A DNA stretch of 14,765 nt from an uncultured Dechloromonas sp. (GTDB lineage: Bacteria > Pseudomonadota > Gammaproteobacteria > Burkholderiales > Rhodocyclaceae). Below the pieces are notes generated by a model. That model made no database searches. It had not been told where the DNA came from and saw only the letters and a program-made list of their open reading frames with translations. A program made the translations under genes and the position numbers. The DNA lies in NCBI GenBank assembly GCA_937996725.1, contig CALKUR010000013.1, positions 1 through 14,765 of the forward strand. Direction: 5' to 3'. Shown piece after piece: positions 13,837-14,765 of this stretch; position 1 is the stretch's first letter, and each line of letters opens with the position of its first letter.

Positions 13837-14661
13837 TCAGTCGCTGTATTGTGCGGCAATAGAAGTCAGCGCCTCCAGCGCACCCATCGGCAAGCTGATG
13901 CAATTACCCATGGTGCTTTCAGACTCGCGCACATTAATCCGGATCATGGGGATACCCTGATACTCCCCAAAGAAACGAACGCTTGGTACTGCCGTGCCTG
14001 CCCCCAGTTCAATCACCAGGGGGTTCTTCACCGAGCGTAACCAGGCTGTACAGGCTTCATCTTGGGCGTCGTAGCGATCCGATACCCAATGCCCATCACC
14101 AAACATCAGGATATTCGGTCGCGCCAGCTTGCCGCAGGCCGAGCACCTCGGCAACGGCGACACGAGTCGGCAAGCCTCTGTATCAACGACTGGCTCAAAA
14201 TCTACGGCCGACCACACTTCTCCACACACACTATCCGTACACTGCAACCCGTGGATCGAGCCATGGCACTCATGAATCTGCCCCTCAGAAAACCCAGCCT
14301 TCTGAAACTGCCCATCCACATTGCTAGTAAACACAAAGGCCCCGTGCGGCTTTTCAGATGCCCAACGCCGTAGGATATTAAAACCCTCGTGCGGCACCGT
14401 CTCTCGGTATAGGTTCAAACGATGCCCGTAAAACCCCCAAGCCAACTCCGGGTCACTCCGAAAAGCCTGTGGGTTCGCAATCTCGACGAAATCAATCCGG
14501 GCCTTACCTAACGCCGGATATGCCTGCCAGAAACCAGCAGTCCCACGAAAATCCGGCAAGCCCGAATCAACACCCATGCCGGCTCCAGCGGTTATCAAAA
14601 GACCATCGGCTTCGGCAATGATTTGGGCAGCTTGAAGAATGTTGAGTGTCAAAGAATCCAT
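13837..14661 (-). CDS. Sir2-family NAD-dependent protein deacylase
   Basis: From the ATG at 14661 the product is 274 residues. It shows the Rossmann/NAD motif LLITAGAGMGVDSGLPDFRG (21-40), TSNVDGQF (112-119), the catalytic base His133 in HECHGS, a Zn ribbon with C141, C146, C173 and C176, RPNILMFGDG (181-190), and a final NAD-contact region GAGTAVPSVRFFGEYQG. The frame is open to an ATG at 14718, but that would run through the terminator hairpin at 14684-14711, so the internal start is chosen. Known Sir2 enzymes remove acyl groups from lysines using NAD+, for example on acetyl-CoA synthetase; the target here is unknown. It is transcribed towards feoB, downstream of a tRNA gene. TSNVDGQF in place of the more common TQN(I/V)D and FGD in place of FGE are mild departures. 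Confidence 0.85.
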   Translation of the reverse strand: MDSLTLNILQAAQIIAEADGLLITAGAGMGVDSGLPDFRGTAGFWQAYPALGKARIDFVEIANPQAFRSDPELAWGFYGHRLNLYRETVPHEGFNILRRWASEKPHGAFVFTSNVDGQFQKAGFSEGQIHECHGSIHGLQCTDSVCGEVWSAVDFEPVVDTEACRLVSPLPRCSACGKLARPNILMFGDGHWVSDRYDAQDEACTAWLRSVKNPLVIELGAGTAVPSVRFFGEYQGIPMIRINVRESESTMGNCISLPMGALEALTSIAAQYSD

Positions 14662-14683
14662 AGAAACACGATTGTAAAAATAG

Positions 14684-14711
14684 AAAAAGCCCTTGATTAC
14701 AAGGGCTTTTT
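14684..14711 (-). terminator. Rho-independent terminator after the tRNA gene (could work in both directions)
   Basis: A perfect 7-bp stem GCCCTTG (14689-14695) / CAAGGGC (14700-14706) with loop ATTA is flanked by five A's on the left and five T's on the right, so either strand reads stem then U-run. On the minus strand it ends the tRNA transcript about nine bases beyond its CCA. The Sir2 gene downstream then needs its own promoter or readthrough. Confidence 0.88.
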
Positions 14712-14719
14712 CAGACAAC

Positions 14720-14765
14720 TGGCGGAGACGAGAAGATTCGAACTTCCGATACCCTTTTGGGGTAT
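14720..14765 (-). tRNA. tRNA-Ser-like gene, 3' half only (runs off the window end)
   Basis: On the minus strand the sequence ends in CCA (14722-14720) preceded by discriminator G and the 3' acceptor strand CGTCTCC. The T-arm GGAAG-TTCGAAT-CTTCT precedes it, and before that is a long variable arm with a perfect 6-bp stem ATACCC / GGGTAT around CAAAA. A long variable arm with G73 and a GGAGACG-type acceptor points to a serine tRNA. The anticodon lies outside the window, so the isoacceptor cannot be named. Confidence 0.85.

Noticed and set aside
14662..14718. Sir2 start at 14718 adding 19 residues
   Set aside because: The extra segment would translate the tRNA terminator hairpin and has no resemblance to Sir2 N-termini; the ATG at 14661 gives the normal length.

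Overview
The window looks like a piece of a proteobacterial chromosome, most likely beta- or gammaproteobacterial. The evidence is Gram-negative features (an outer-membrane barrel protein, Sec signal peptides), a fused LivM-LivG transporter subunit, and gene products closest in my memory to Thiobacillus-type proteins. The first ~540 bases are foreign to the rest. They hold a short possible molybdopterin-biosynthesis start (1-~107, plus), a very G+C-rich internal piece of an RmuC-like protein with a polyglutamine tract (~108-530, minus), and the first ~78 codons of a LutA-type iron-sulfur protein (~531-764, minus), joined out of frame. This is best read as an assembly or amplification chimera at a contig end, or less likely a recent rearrangement.

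From ~765 onward the sequence is coherent. A signal-peptide-bearing outer-membrane beta-barrel protein (816-2018, plus) faces a complete four-gene branched-chain amino acid/amide-type ABC importer on the minus strand: livK (5665-6936), livH (4699-5577), a fused livM-livG (2768-4696) and livF (2052-2768). The order of transcription is K, H, MG, F, with tight spacing after livH and a strong two-tier hairpin between livK and livH. Divergent from livK is an MFS permease (7154-8335, plus). It meets an exported oxalate-decarboxylase-like bicupin (8332-9483, minus) tail to tail, with the two stop codons sharing the palindrome TTAA.

The centre of interest is 9589-13821 (plus), a compact operon for a thiocyanate hydrolase (SCNase). 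It contains: a single gene in which the SCNase beta and alpha subunits are fused (9714-10553); the metal-binding gamma subunit scnC (10597-11325), with the unusual metal claw C-A-L-C-S-C; a P15K/P14K-like maturation protein (11331-11693); FeoA (11702-11938); and a short FeoB with a cysteine-rich N-terminus and altered gate residues (11953-13821). A good sigma-70-like promoter and a strong Shine-Dalgarno sequence precede the operon. The enzyme should convert thiocyanate and water to carbonyl sulfide and ammonia. The co-located FeoAB suggests that metal uptake and enzyme maturation are co-expressed, although SCNase is known as a cobalt enzyme.

The window closes with a convergent Sir2-family deacylase (13837-14661, minus), and upstream of it a Rho-independent terminator and the 3' half of a serine-type tRNA that runs off the right edge.
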